Below, in pieces: positions 32,806-45,100 of a stretch of 64,000 bases of DNA. The first letter of the stretch is position 1; the number at the start of each line of letters is the position of its first letter. The translations under genes and the position numbers were made by a program. The DNA is from Nannochloropsis salina CCMP1776 (Eukaryota > Sar > Eustigmatophyceae > Eustigmatales > Monodopsidaceae). The notes under the pieces are model-generated. The model ran no database searches and had not been told where the DNA came from. It saw only the letters and a list, made by a program, of their open reading frames with translations. Location: NCBI GenBank assembly GCA_004565275.1, contig SDOX01000006.1, positions 744,001 to 808,000 on the forward strand, written 5' to 3'.

Positions 32806-34731
32806 ATGCCTGCCCCAAGGAAAGTGGGTTTACGGAGACTGCGAGGACTTGTCAAGTCTTGTTCCACCAGCTTCAGGGGGGGGGTCCAGCCGAGCTTGAT
32901 CTCTTGGAGGACAGCAATTTTATTTGTCAACCGTGCTGCGGATCACATCGACTACTCCCATGCAAGCATAGGTAGTACAAGAAATATTGGTGAGTTTCAA
33001 AAACGATTGTCCACCTTTGATAGGCGCCCTCTTTCGACCCTGAGCTCTCGCGACGCAAACGATGAGGAATTGAATGAGGACCCGGATTGAATCATCTCAA
33101 GGATGTTGTGCGCCTTGGGCATGACATACGCAGTTCTCGCGTCAATATAGTTAAAATTCTCATCCCCGTTCCTTACTTGTTTGAGCAGTTCATCGAAGTA
33201 TTCGATCTGGCTGGGCCAAGACGGCTGCAGACGCCTCAATTGACGTAATAGTAAATGCGGTGACTCGACCAGAAATTGATGAGCCTACCGTCAAAGTCGC
33301 AGAGCCTCGGCGTGGAATTATTAAGGCGGACCAAGCAGGCGAGCTCGAGGAAGATTTGGCCTTGGACTTGCAGCGGAAGCCGCGGCTGGACCTTCTCGCT
33401 GGCTGGGCGGGGGCAGCACGCGGGGTCGATCCGTTCAAGGTAGGTGCCTGCACTCAGGGCCTGCCCCACTGTTTCCGTATGCGTTGGTTATGATTTCCCT
33501 CCCAATTCGATGTCATGCCTTCAGATCGTTGAAAGCGATATGAGGAGTCTGTCAGCAGGTATCAAGGTAAGTTTTGGGAGTCAGCGTGGTCTTTGTGATG
33601 CTTTCGTTTTATTCGCCAGTTTCAGTTTCTTATCCATGTATGCTATCCATTCTACAGTCTTTGCTGGGATCTGATCATCCTGTCTTGGAGGCCTGTGCGA
33701 AGTATTTTTTTGAGCTAGACGGAGGCAAAAAGATTCGCCCTACCATGGTCTTGCTGATCTCGCGGGCTGTCGCCGCCCACGCGCCCGCCCAGGGTGTTAA
33801 TGGAAGTCGCGCGTTCACTAGCACGTCAGAATCTCCAACACCACTGCCGTCGCAAAAACGACTCGCAGAGATCACCGAGATGATCCACACGGCCAGCCTC
33901 TTCCACGACGACGTCATAGACGAGGCCGACGAACGGCGCGGGGTGCCGTCCATCAACAAGATCTATGGAAATAAGATGGCAATATTGGCTGGCGATTTTC
34001 TTTTGGCGCGTGCATCGGTGAGTTTGGCCCGTTTGCGGAATATTGAGGTTGTCGAGCTGCTTTCAACGGTGATCGAGCATCTCGTAAAGGGCGAGGTAAT
34101 GCAGTCTCGACCTCAAGCGTTGTTGGATGGAAGTGGAACGGGCGAGAACGGACAGGCGGCGCTGGAGTATTATCTTCATAAAAACTTTTACAAGACTGGC
34201 TCGCTTATGGCAAACTCCTGTCGTGCTGCCGTCCTCCTTGCGGGTGGTGGGGACGCCCTCCAATATCAAGCGTTCGCGTACGGCAGGCACGTGGGCTTGG
34301 CTTTCCAATTGGTCGACGACGTGCTAGATTTCGAGCAGACCTCAGAGACTTTGGGGAAGCCCGCATTAAACGACTTGAGGCACGGACTGGCGACCGCGCC
34401 TGTGCTCTTGGCGGCACGAACCTTTCCTGATGAGGTGGGCGATATGGTGAAACGCAAGTTTGCTTCGGAAGGAGACGTTGAACGGGTAAGGGAGATGGCG
34501 TTTTTTTCGATTGCTAAGACTTTACCTCGGCCTCCTTATAACTCAAGCTATCTGGGCACATCACTGTAGGCGCTGGACCTGGTTCAACGGAGTGACGGAT
34601 TGAAAAAGGCGAAAGACTTAGCCTTAGTGCAGGCAGAGCAGGCCATGGAAGCCGCCCTAACAATGAACCCTTCACCAGCTCGAGACGGGCTAATCAAACT
34701 GGCATCGCTTGTTGTGAATCGCACGAGCTAA
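32806..34731 (+). CDS. Trans-polyprenyl (solanesyl-type) diphosphate synthase
   Basis: Chain-lengthening prenyltransferase that makes the C40-C50 side chain of ubiquinone or plastoquinone. Five exons, 32806-32989, 33231-33439, 33525-33566 (42 nt), 33658-34485 and 34570-34731, encode 474 aa. The basic N-terminus (MPAPRKVGLRRLRGLVKSC) suggests an organellar presequence; it is not a clear signal peptide. Family blocks: DPFKIVESDMRSL, YFFELDGGKKIRPTMVLL, the first Asp-rich motif in ASLFHDDVIDEADERRG, GDFLLARASV, KTGSLMANSC and the second Asp-rich motif AFQLVDDVLDF. The residue before the first DDxxD is His of FHDD, as in long-chain synthases. Mitochondrial or plastid location is open. It converges with the AKAP17A-like gene, 366 bp away. 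Confidence 0.88.
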
Positions 34732-35097
34732 AAGTTATTGGAATGGTGCAAGTTCACGGAAGCCATTGTACATGTTCGTTTATTTAGTGACTGCATATTA
34801 GCTATCAAGAAAGACACACCCTGTATATGAACGCTTACAATTGAGCGGTGTTGCAAATCGACAGTTGTACCACCTTTTTACTCTGCATTCTTTTCGTATG
34901 TCCTTATATTTGCTAAGTAACTTTTTTTTGTTATGTACTTCCTTCGGTGAGCAATGTTGAAATGGACATTCCTTCGCATCACTGTACGCTTTCCAATTGA
35001 GCAAGTTGTCACAGAGCTCTGTGGATGAGCATGCCTGTAAAGCTTTCTGGACATGACGTGGGCGCTGACAGGCGCTGATTCGAGCTTCCACGCTATT
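34732..35097. other. Convergent 3' intergenic region
   Basis: 366 bp between the stop codons of the prenyl synthase and the AKAP17A-like gene. Nothing coding was recognised. Confidence 0.4.
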
Positions 35098-37803
35098 TTA
35101 GGGCAAACCTTTGGCTGCTTTCCCCTTCGACTCCGGGACGAATACCTCGCCGTGCAAGTAGCCGGCGTAGCCTAACTCCCTGAAATCCCTTTGGCATTCT
35201 GCTCTCTCTACACTCAAACGTCCACTTTTCTCCCTAAACTCTGCTGACACGAGGTTAAGAGGGTGCCCCGGGAACTCGAACTGGCGTGGAGGACAATCAG
35301 CACCGTCAGCCATTTTCCACCGCTCATTCTCTTCAATGGTGCCTCCCGCCGCAACAACCACTGCCCTGGAGCCTTTCAATCCAAGGGCAGCAATGCAGCC
35401 CTGCGTCGTGTCTAAATTATTTTTCTCGGACAAAAGACGGTGTGGTCTTTTCCGACATGCAAGGACGCTAGACTTTCTAAGGTGCCCCAATCGCTCTCTT
35501 GACGTCTCAATTCGAAGGCTGGTCTCCAAAAAGATGCGCCTCCTTTCCAATCTTTCCAGTTTTATCATGTTGGACTCCTCCCTTTGGGCCTTGACTCGAA
35601 CTTCTCTTTCCCTGATGCGTTTTTCTAATATTTTCTCTTCCGCCAGCCGCAGGCGTAGCTCCTTTTGCATGCGTTCCTTTTCTCTTTGGTCGCAAATCGC
35701 TCGACCTGCCTCCCTCTCTGTTTGCTTGAGACGAAGCAGCAAATCCTCGAGCTCCTCTTGAGCAGTCTCACTCGTCTCCGTAAAGCTTTGCAGCTTTGCA
35801 CATGCCGCATGCATAGCTTCCTTTGTGGCCGCACGTGCGTGCGCAAGAGCCGCGGGAAGCTCCACATTCACACCACTGCATTCTTCCTTCTGCTTCAAAT
35901 TGGCTGAACTCCAAAGCCTAATAAAATTCAATTCAAACTTGCGCAAATTGACATAAAATTCCCACGCCGGGCGCAAAAGTTTTCGATAATTATCAGCCAG
36001 CTGTCGGGATGCGACTCGGAAGCTCTCCACACGTTCATTTCCTGCGTCAAAGTCTTTTGATTGCCGAAGTGTATTCAGAAGTGATGCAGCAGACAAAGCT
36101 TGCTGGTAAGCCGCCTTGGGAGCGGGGCAGTCCAAAAAGCGTGGAAGGACTCTGACCAGTCCCATCCTGCTTCCCGCGCTGCAGTTGTTTCCAAATTTGG
36201 TCCCATCGTACACCGCGTCTTCACCACTTTTCTCCAAATCTCCACATAAGCCTGTCATGCCTGCTTCCAACACTCGTGCATCTTCATCGAGTTGTAGTAG
36301 TTGAAAGGCTTCGATCATCATCGCGTCCACATTCTGGAGAGAGACCTGCAAACGCTGGAAGTACTCCTCCAGATTGATGATCTTGTGGGCCTCCTTCAAA
36401 ACAAGGTCCCGGGCTCGGGTCAGAGCCTCCTCAACGTCATCAATAAAAGGCCGACAAAGCTCGTTCATATCCCTCCCTGGGAGGCCGAAGTCCTTCAGTC
36501 TCTCCCGCCAGCGACGGGCCAAAGCTTTCAGGGTTTTGGCCTGAGCAACTCGCACGTCTCGTATCCTCTCCAACCGCTGCTGTTCTTTGGCTTCCTCTCG
36601 CAGGAGCTTCATCTCTCCCTGGATGTTTGCCAGGCTCGTACGACACTCGCCAAGCATAAGGCTGCTCTTCTTCAGCTTTTCGGATATTACCGACGTCCTT
36701 CTCTGGCCCTCCGCCAACTTTCCTTCTTTCTCTGCTTCGACTAATCTGGTCCCAATTCCTTCCAACTCTTTGTGAAGGGACCTTGTGACCCTGCCTTCTA
36801 CCGCCTCTCCGCCACTCTCCAAGAGCAGAGTCTGAAGGAGGGCCAGAAGCTCCTGCCGCTCCTGCGACTGCTCCTGATACTGTTTTCTCAGCTCCTGTAG
36901 TTCCTTGAGCTTTCGCTCGTGTGCAGCGCGTCGATTCCTCTTCTGAGCCTCAGTGAAGAAGCCTGAGCGGTCTACGTCAACCAGAAGGGGCAATATTATA
37001 GTCGAGTGCTCACAACTGAGTGCTTTGCTCTGTAAGTTTGCGATAACGCCCTCCATCTCGGCCTGCTTGCCCTCGTATTGAACGTAGATATCCATAGAGA
37101 GACCGTCAGACAGTAGCAGTGCTTCTACTTGTGTAGGATCAGTTTTTATAAGCTGCTCTACCTGCTTGCGGAGCGAAGCTGTTTGACTAAATGATAATGG
37201 TATTTGTTCATCCGAGACCGTGATCCTGAACCATTTACAAGGTAGCCTGCGCAAGACCAAGGTATCAGGGATTTTTTCAATACATCTATTTCCTTGTCGC
37301 GCTTCCTGCAAGCCCACATCCACCTCGCCTTCCTCTAAAAAATCTTCCTCTCCTCCTTTCCACGACGACAAAAGTCTCCTTGTTCTTCTTCTTTGGGCTT
37401 TGACTCTGACTTTCACAGATTGACCCAAAATCACCTGTCGCTGATCCAGTGCGCGCAGTAAAGCATCAGCGGGCGGTTCATTTGCATACGCAACTTGCGC
37501 CGTAGAGATATCGATGCCGAGATGCACATCGATGTATAATGGCTTCCCGAGTGCTATATCAACGGCCTTCATGACGCATTCTCTGACATCAAAGGAGCTT
37601 AAGGCCTTTCCGCCAGGTGAGATGACCTTGAACTCCAATTTACATGCGATAATGTGCAGTAATGCAAGCTGTCGCTTCATTCCCTGCATCATCTTCACCA
37701 TGTCTGTACTCCCGGCTAAAAAAGACCTACGCTTGTGACGTGACCATGGAGAGCTGACGAAACTGTCGGGAAAATGACTTAACTGAGCCTCAAGGCACCT
37801 CAT
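35098..37803 (-). CDS. AKAP17A/XE7-like coiled-coil protein
   Basis: One uninterrupted frame of 901 codons, unusual beside the intron-rich neighbours. Near residues 180-280 the sequence VLRRLPCKWFRI, then MDIYVQYEGKQAEMEGVIANL matches the conserved core of AKAP17A (XE7/SFRS17A) and its plant homologues, which read LPCKWF and FEAYVQY...GF.AMNALRG around an RRM-like fold. Residues about 300-450 and 640-780 are long charged coiled coils (ERKLKELQELRKQYQEQSQE; REREVRVKAQREESNMIKLE). In animals AKAP17A is a nuclear-speckle protein affecting splicing; here that role is inferred only. A protein kinase A anchoring helix cannot be identified by eye. The N-terminal 40 residues may be untranslated; a later Met (MVKMMQGMKRQL) is a candidate start. 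Confidence 0.5.
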   Translation of the reverse strand: MRCLEAQLSHFPDSFVSSPWSRHKRRSFLAGSTDMVKMMQGMKRQLALLHIIACKLEFKVISPGGKALSSFDVRECVMKAVDIALGKPLYIDVHLGIDISTAQVAYANEPPADALLRALDQRQVILGQSVKVRVKAQRRRTRRLLSSWKGGEEDFLEEGEVDVGLQEARQGNRCIEKIPDTLVLRRLPCKWFRITVSDEQIPLSFSQTASLRKQVEQLIKTDPTQVEALLLSDGLSMDIYVQYEGKQAEMEGVIANLQSKALSCEHSTIILPLLVDVDRSGFFTEAQKRNRRAAHERKLKELQELRKQYQEQSQERQELLALLQTLLLESGGEAVEGRVTRSLHKELEGIGTRLVEAEKEGKLAEGQRRTSVISEKLKKSSLMLGECRTSLANIQGEMKLLREEAKEQQRLERIRDVRVAQAKTLKALARRWRERLKDFGLPGRDMNELCRPFIDDVEEALTRARDLVLKEAHKIINLEEYFQRLQVSLQNVDAMMIEAFQLLQLDEDARVLEAGMTGLCGDLEKSGEDAVYDGTKFGNNCSAGSRMGLVRVLPRFLDCPAPKAAYQQALSAASLLNTLRQSKDFDAGNERVESFRVASRQLADNYRKLLRPAWEFYVNLRKFELNFIRLWSSANLKQKEECSGVNVELPAALAHARAATKEAMHAACAKLQSFTETSETAQEELEDLLLRLKQTEREAGRAICDQREKERMQKELRLRLAEEKILEKRIREREVRVKAQREESNMIKLERLERRRIFLETSLRIETSRERLGHLRKSSVLACRKRPHRLLSEKNNLDTTQGCIAALGLKGSRAVVVAAGGTIEENERWKMADGADCPPRQFEFPGHPLNLVSAEFREKSGRLSVERAECQRDFRELGYAGYLHGEVFVPESKGKAAKGLP

Positions 37804-38081
37804 TCTCGCAAACGCTCATTGAAATACAACGGAGAAGGGCAAGCGGCTCGCAGGGCTCATTTTCGAAGGGAAAAGCAGGTGCACAGGGCGCAGTGGAGAG
37901 GAAGTTCATCTTAGCGATTGTTCTCCCTGCTTGTAGCACCGACACGGTGAAAAGCAATGGCACGCAGCGAATACACAGACAACACTCGCGCCTCGATCTT
38001 TAGAGGGACATCAGTTGTTGACAATTCGGTTATTTGATTTCCGTTACATGTAAATGGTACAAGTTGCAATATGGCCCAAGC

Positions 38082-39325
38082 TTAGGCCGCAGGGCGGTAG
38101 GCGGCTTTCTGGGTCGAAGACGAATCCTCTTTCTGCTGCTGTTTCTTTGCGAGGGCACGCATCCTTGTCTTGTTCATGGACTTGAAAAGAGCGGCTGGGG
38201 TGGCCCAGTATTTGTCCATAAGGGTACCGAGGATGGCGTGCGCGATGTAAGGGTAAACCGAGTCATACCGGCCGAGGACGCTTAAGGTGTCTTGGACAAA
38301 TCGGTGCGACGAGCAGTTTAGCAAGCCGGGTGGTTTGTTGTACATGCCTGGGGTCGATACATAATACGGAGTAGCGACCAGGACGTCAATACCAACGTGC
38401 TTCGCCTCGTAATGGAGAGACCGAGAGAACTCGTTGATGAAAGCCTTGGTGGCTGCGTAGGTCGACAGGAGGGGGGTAGGGTGATTCCCCGAACCCGATG
38501 AAACGTTGATGATGGCCCCGGCGCGACTGTGTCATTCGCGGTGTGTTGACGGACGTGTTATCACGAAGCAGAGAAAATCCCGTCACAGAATTGGAATGAC
38601 GACACATGTGCAAACATATCGAGGACGGCCTCCTCGGGATCTCAAACGCATGCAAGAAACACAGAAATGCCCAGCCCTATCGACTAAACGTACCGATCGG
38701 CCATAAAAGGAAGGACCGTCCTTGTCATGCGCACTGTACCCTCCACGTTTACGCGGACGATGTCCAGGACTTCGCTTTCTGGCAGAGCGTGGAAGAACTC
38801 CGGCACCTCAACGTTCGTGCCTACGTTATTGATCAGCATACCAATCCCACCTCGCTTGTGGAGAGATGCTGCCACCTCTCTCAAGCGCAGGTAAAAAGCA
38901 TCGGCTTTCGGCATGCAGGTGAAGTCGAATGCCAGCACCTCCACCTCCACTCCTTCAGGAGCATTGCGCAAAATGTCCGCTTTGGTCTTCTCTAGCTTGG
39001 CCGGCGTGCGACTAATAATAAGAATACTCATGCCACGCTGAGCCAGCTCATGTGCAAAAGCCTCCCCGATACCCGATGTGGCGCCAGTCACGATGGCCCA
39101 CTTCCCATATTCTCTGGGCAGATCCTTCCGCCTGCGCGTGAGGCGTTCGACCAAGTAGTACAGTGCTTTCGTTGATAAGACAGCGAAGGTTATAAGCCCC
39201 AAGAACCAGAAGGGGTATTCCCAAATACGCGTGTATGCAACAAAAGGCCCCATAACGACGACAAGCGGGAAAGTCACCTTGGCAATGAAGGTGAGGAGCG
39301 CCTTCTCCTTCACGTCGAGTCCCAT
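38082..39325 (-). CDS. Very-long-chain 3-oxoacyl-CoA reductase (KCR/HSD17B12-like SDR)
   Basis: ER reductase of the fatty-acid elongase complex, reducing 3-ketoacyl-CoA with NADPH. Two exons, 39325-38694 and 38526-38082, encode 358 aa. An N-terminal membrane region (FPLVVVMGPFVAYTRIWEYP, FWFLGLITFAVLSTKALYYL) precedes the SDR domain: WAIVTGATSGIGEAFA (TGxxxGxG), INNVGTN (NNVG), NVSSGSG (catalytic Ser) and YAATKAFINEFS (Tyr-x3-Lys). The segment VATPYYVSTPGM and a Lys-rich tail (ALAKKQQQKEDS) follow; the exact terminal KKxx retrieval signal is not present. Start chosen at the ATG 39325 (MGLDVKEKALL) because the upstream open frame has no family content. With DGAT2 in the same window it belongs to lipid synthesis. 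Divergent from aspartate kinase. Confidence 0.9.
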
Positions 39326-39819
39326 GGTAGAAGAAATGCCAGGCCGTTGAGCCACAACCCGCTTCTCCTGCAGGAAGGACACGAGTGTGGAACAGGCTCT
39401 TGTTAGGACAAGGCACCCCAAAAAGGGGGGGGGGACAAAAGGGGCATGCGGCGCGTTGTTGCGTCGTAAGCCAGGGACGCGGTGGCTCGAATTCAAATTT
39501 TCGGCGAGGCGGGGACGAGGCAGGAGGTCGCCCGCCACTACCCTGCCGCGACCACGGACACAAGACGACACAAGCACAAGGGCCACACCGGCCGACGGAT
39601 GGTTCATCAATGATTTTATTTGCGAGTCGGTAGACGGGCGGCTTTATTGGGTCAGCGCACTTTATTATGCGCGAAGGCGAAAATCCGCTCGAGGTGCTGG
39701 CGGGGAGCCCTTTGCGTCTGAAGATCCTAGACTACCCATATCTGATGACACAGTTATATGAAATTGAGCCATCTCTCTTGACATCTAACATAGGTTACAC
39801 AATCATTGTCACGAAAGCG
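39326..39819. promoter_or_regulatory. Divergent intergenic region (KCR / aspartate kinase)
   Basis: 494 bp between two start codons, with a G tract near 39425-39434. Frames from both genes are open into it, but no conserved residues are seen. Confidence 0.45.
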
Positions 39820-41838
39820 ATGGGTCAGCTAGCCATCACATATCTTTTCGTGCTGCTTGTCGCCAAACAAAGTGTGCAGGCATTCGTGCCTCGCTTCAAG
39901 GGTTCAGGGCCTGCCATAGTAACTCAACCCAGCGCAAGGTTTCTGGGCCCGGCAATGCCTGTCACGATAAGCGGGCGAAAAGGACTCGACCTGGTGATGT
40001 CGCTGTCAGAAGCAAGTGTCAAAAGTACCAAGGTGAAATCAGGCAGGGCCTGTGTTAGGGGAAGTGGTTTGGTAGGGGAGGTTCGAGATTGACCTGGCAG
40101 CCGTCGCATTACGCGTACCTGCTGAAGTCCTGGCCGCTGGGTTCCTGCCACTCGGCTACTTTGGTGCGGTGTGGTCACTGTCGTGGTCTCCGTACGGGAA
40201 CTGATTATGATTTTCGCCCTCTCGCATCTAGGTTGGAGAGGCCGGAACAGAAGTGGAATCGGCTGATCACCGACAGTCTAACCAAAAAGCGATTCGGGTC
40301 ATCATGAAATTTGGCGGTAGCTCTTTGGCCAATGCAGAGCGCGTTGATTACGTGGCTTCGTTGATTAAATCTCAAATAGAGCAGGGGTATAGGCCGACTG
40401 TCGTTTGCTCAGCGATGGGCAAGACGACAAACAACTTACTGAATGCAGGCCATTTCGCGCTCGAAGGGAGTGTCTACATTGATTCCCTGAGGACTTTGCA
40501 TCTGAGCACAGCGCAAGAGCTGGGCATGGGCGACGAAGTTCTGGCGGCCTTGGAGGAGCTGCTGGACGAGTTGAAAAATTTGCTCAATGGCGTGTCGTGC
40601 CTGCGTGAACTAACGCCGCGCACACTCGACTACCTGGTGAGTCGCACGTACTCGATCCCCGGCTTTTTATCATTCCATTTGTTTTATTGCTTTCTCGCAA
40701 ATCTTTCAACGCGGTGCCTCTGTAGAGCCTATTTTGTTGTATTTTCCTTGACATTAAGTCTGGGTGTGTGCCCCATCATCCACCCATCCCTCCCCCTCTC
40801 CACCTTTCAATGAAGGTATCCTTCGGAGAGCGCCTTTCTGTGCGAATTGTTGCAGCTCGACTCAACCAGCTTGGCGTGCCAGCACAGCACTTTGAGTCTT
40901 GGAGCTTGGGGCTCCGAACCAACAGCGATTTCGGAAAAGCAGAGATCTTACCAGAAAGCTACAGCGCCATCAAAGAGGCCATGAAAAAGCTCGACGACTC
41001 CATGGTGGCCGTAGTGACGGGCTTCATTGGCCATGATAGCGAAGGCCGCATTACCACACTCGGGCGCGGGGGCTCAGATCTGACTGCTTCGACGATCGGC
41101 GCAGCCGTACCTGTGGACGAGATCCAGGTCTGGAAGGATGTGAATGGAATCATGACAGCTAACCCAAAGGTTGTCTCGAATGCTGTGCCTGTGCCCTTCG
41201 TGTCTTTTGAGGAAGCATCGGAACTAGCCTATTTCGGAGCGGAGATCTTGCATCCTATCAGCATGGTGCCGGCAATGCGCTACAACATCCAGGTGCGAGT
41301 CAAGAACTCGTACAACCCCGACCACCCGGGAACAGTCATTCTGGCGGACAAGGATTACACCCAGTTGGTCACGGCCATCACAAGCAAACGAAATGTTGAA
41401 CTGCTTGATATTGTCAGCACCTGGATGCTGGGCCAATATGGCTTCCTGAGTCGAGTCTTTTCTATCTTTGAGGAGCAAAAGGTTTCGGTGGACTGTGTTG
41501 CCACAAGTGAGGTTTCTATATCTTTGACTCTTGATACTAAAAAGCAAGACGATCACGCAGAGGATCGCCTTGTGAAGGCACTAAGTGAAATCGCCGCCGT
41601 CACTGTGCATCGTGATCGCGCTATAATTTCTCTCATAGCCAATGTGGCGCGGTCCTCGGAGGTATTGTCCATCGTCTTTAATGCACTTAAAGAAGCTGGC
41701 ATTCAAGTGGAAATGCTTTCGCAGGGTGCCAGTAAGGTAAATATAAGCCTTATTGTCAAAGATGAGGACGCTGAGCGCTGCACACAAATTTTGCATGATC
41801 GATTTTTCGGTGAATCATCAGCCGTTGGAGGGGTATAG
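39820..41838 (+). CDS. Plastid aspartate kinase (monofunctional)
   Basis: First enzyme of the aspartate-derived amino acid pathway (Lys, Thr, Met, Ile): phosphorylates aspartate. Three exons, 39820-40032, 40232-40636 and 40816-41838, encode 546 aa. The leader MGQLAITYLFVLLVAKQ then SVQAFVPRF is a signal peptide with a textbook A/F site, followed by a basic Ser-rich transit region, so plastid import is predicted. Kinase motifs: VIMKFGGSSLANAERV (KFGGSS), VTGFIGHDSEGRITTLGRGG, SDLTASTIG, VWKDVNGIMTANPK and ELAYFGAEILHP. Two ACT-type regulatory segments follow (VELLDIVSTWMLGQYGFLSR; ISLIANVARSSEVLSIVF), so feedback inhibition by an end product is likely. No homoserine dehydrogenase domain is attached. 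The first donor (40033) was chosen for phase; a later one is possible. Confidence 0.93.
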
Positions 41839-42119
41839 GAAGGTTATAGGTTTTACCGGATTTTTGCGAAAACGGAAGTTCGGAACGTATAAAATTTGCC
41901 ATTGCATGTAAGAAATCTGACGCACACGCATAGCACAAACACGGCGTCAACACGTGGGTGTGGTTGCACATAACGATGAGGCTTAACCGGCATCATGAAT
42001 GAAAATACCTCCGCAAGGTCTGAGAATTTATATCTCCTTTGGTTGGTTACATGCCTGTCATCCTCGGGTCTATATTTCCCTCAACGCCGACACACTTAAT
42101 GCCGTCAGGTCTTGCTCTC

Positions 42120-45100
42120 TCACCAAGCTCTGTCCTTCTCCTCTAATTTCACCCGGACCTCCATTTCAGGTTTCACAATCGGCTCACTTGTCTCCTCAAC
42201 AGCAGACTCTTGAAGCTTAGCAACGACCTTTTTCAAAATGCTCTCTTTTGACACTCGCCAGTTCTCGACGCTCTTACTGACAGCTGTCCAAATTCCACCG
42301 TGCGTGGGATCTGCCTCCAGGCATTTTTTAAGCACTTCAGACTTATCGGTCTCCGAGCCATGGCGGAGCTCGAAAGCGTAGTAGTATGCCCATGAATCAC
42401 CAAGGTCCGGATTCAGCTCCACGCTCTGATTGAACCACTTTCTTGCTTTGGCATATTTTCGGGTGGCTTCAAAAAGCCGGGCCACCGCGACGAACACAAA
42501 AGGGTCGTTCGGGCACTTGCTAAGTGCTTCCTGCGACTTGCTTTTTTGCTGCGGTCGGGGAGAATGAATGATCTCTTCCGCCCACAACAAGCCAGAGTCA
42601 GGACATTCTTGAAGGCCTTTGGCCATGAGAGAGGCTGCTAATTTTTCATTTCCCGCCCGTCGCTCCAGACGCACTGCCTCCAACCACAATTCCGAATTGC
42701 GTGGATTTCTTAGGCGGGCCAGCTCAAACATAGAGCGAGCCTTCGTAAATCCATGCACTCGCTCCTCAAACAACCCGGCGAGACGCCAAAGCGGAATGCT
42801 GTGAGGGCATCGACTTAGCCCTTTCTGGTAATATTCTCTCGCCCGCTCGGGCTCGTGCAAAGCCTCATCGCAGGCTTGACCAGCCATCATGTAGAATTTG
42901 GCGTGGTCCGGGAAGCTCTTCACTGCTTCCTCTAGCAGCACCAGCTCTGTGGTGATCTGTCCCAGCTCCCGCTCTAGCTTGGCCGACTTCAACCAGACAC
43001 GTTGAGTAGGAACTCGATGTCGCGCTTTGCTCAGTAGAATACGCGCCCGCTCAAACTCATTATTTTCCCACTCAAGCTTGACGGCGGCAAGCCAGATTGC
43101 CTCGGAGTCGGGGTTCGCCTTGAACGCCTCAGTCAGTAAGGCGCGGGCGGCAGGAACATCTCCCAACAACCACTTCTCCTTAGCGGCGCGCAACCACAAA
43201 CTCTCCGCCTGAGGACAATAAGTGACAGCTTTCTTCAACATCTGCTCCAGCGCCTCGGGCGTGCCGTAAGCCTTTTCCAAGTCGCAGGCTTTGGACCACA
43301 AGGCCTTTTTCCCCGGAAACGTCTGCAGAGCATAGGCCAGGATGGCGCGGGCGGTCTCAACGGCACCGCGCTGCAAAGCGCTGTCTGCATCGTCTGTCCA
43401 AGTCCGGTACCGGTCCTCGTCCTCCACACCCATGTAGATTGTGGCGCGGACGATGGCCTGGCCGGTGAGGGGAGAACCGGCTCGCTCGGCTGCCTCTGCC
43501 TCGCGTAGCCAGTGCTCTCTATCCAATACCACTGACTGCTGGCGCAGGATGCTAATGGCCATGTTGATGATCTTCTCCACGTTGTCGCCCTTTTGGTGTG
43601 CCTCCTCCAACTTTGCGGCCGTGATCCAGATGGCTCCTTCAGTGGGAAGCTCTTTCAGGGCTCTATTTAGTACGTTTTTGGCATTTTCATACGTCTCCAG
43701 CCGCGCCAGGGCCAACCACATGTCCACCGAGTGCGGGACACACTCAACGGCTCGCTCCAGCATTATGCGCGCGTCCTCTTCCTCCTCCGCAGAGATGGCA
43801 GTCTTCCAGAGCTTGACCGACTTGGGCAAATACTCGAGGGCTCGGCGCAAAACAATCTTCTTCCCGGCCTCCGTCGGCTCAAGGTCAGCAGCCCGAAGCC
43901 ACACCTTGACGGACTGCGGCAGATGTCGTACCGCATCCGCAAGAATGGTTCTCGCATTCTCTGCGCTGTACAAACGCGCCGCTTCCAGCCAGACGTCTTC
44001 GCTCTCGGGGCAGGCCTCGCAGCCCTCCTTAATGATCTTCCGGGCCGCAACGATCTTCCCCGCTTGCTCCTCAACGCGGGCGCGCGCGACCCAACCAGGG
44101 GCATGTTTGGGATTGGTATCCGTGAGCGATACCAGCAGGAGGCGGGCTCGCTTGATGTCCCCAACCTCCGTGTCCGTGTTGATCTTGATGCTGTTCAGGT
44201 CCGTCAGATAGCCCTTGGGGTCCACCACGGTCTGGCCCGACACCGAGTCAGACATTTTGTCCAGCTTAATGGACAGCACAGTCTCGCGCGCCTGCGACAG
44301 GCCCGCAATACTCGAGGATCCGCCCGCGGACATGGGAGTCTGTAGTCCAGTGCGGGGGTCGATGGGAGCCGCCGCATCTACCAAAGCAGCTCGCTGCGAC
44401 TCGATCAGGTGGTCGGGCGCGGGAGTGAACACCTCCTGGCGCTTCCTTTGCTTGAATTTGAGGCTCTGGTCTCCCACGTCTGGAATGCCCATCCACTCCT
44501 CCATCGAGACATTCTTCAAGTCCGCTTTCAGGTCTGTGAATTGGTCGCCGGCCTTGGGTCGCTCGGCCCGGGCCTTTTTCAAGCTCTCCAGGAGTTGCTC
44601 CTCGCGCCTGTGCCAAGGATAGCGGAGAAAAGGACGGAAATCGCAAGAAAGGAGCGGAGTGAGTCGAGGTTGCGTCCCTCCTGGGTGACCATCGAGTCGT
44701 CCCGGAGAGGCAATCGGAGAGGTTCCTGGGGGGGAACAAAGGGGCCATACCGTCTCTTGCGCCTGGAATCCATGCGGTCGTCGATCGCTTGGTATATCTT
44801 GTCAGCTTCCCGATCGTCATCTTCGTATGGAGAGTCGCCCCCAAAGAGCTGTGCGTACGCGTAAATATCGAGAACCATGCAGGGAGCGCACAAGATAACA
44901 TTAGCTCTCTTGAGGTATCACAGGCCACTCGAAGCAATACGTACCGCCCCTCCATAGCCAGAAAAATCGTCGTAGTTCGACTCGCTGTAGTCCCCCTTGT
45001 CGCGATCACCCTCTTCTCGCGGCAGGCCTCCCTCCGCCTGCGAGCGCGCCAAGTCCCCCATGCCGCGGCCCCTCCCTGCGACATAGCCTGGAGATGTAGA

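Noticed and set aside
39326-39610. N-terminal extension of the ketoacyl-CoA reductase frame
   Set aside because: Open frame upstream of the ATG at 39325 is basic and Pro-rich with a poly-Pro/Gly run and does not resemble any reductase N-terminus.
43441-44211. A 256-codon plus-strand frame antisense to PRP6
   Set aside because: It mirrors the repetitive HAT-repeat coding strand and is low-complexity Ala/Arg/Ser; the sense frame is unmistakable PRP6.
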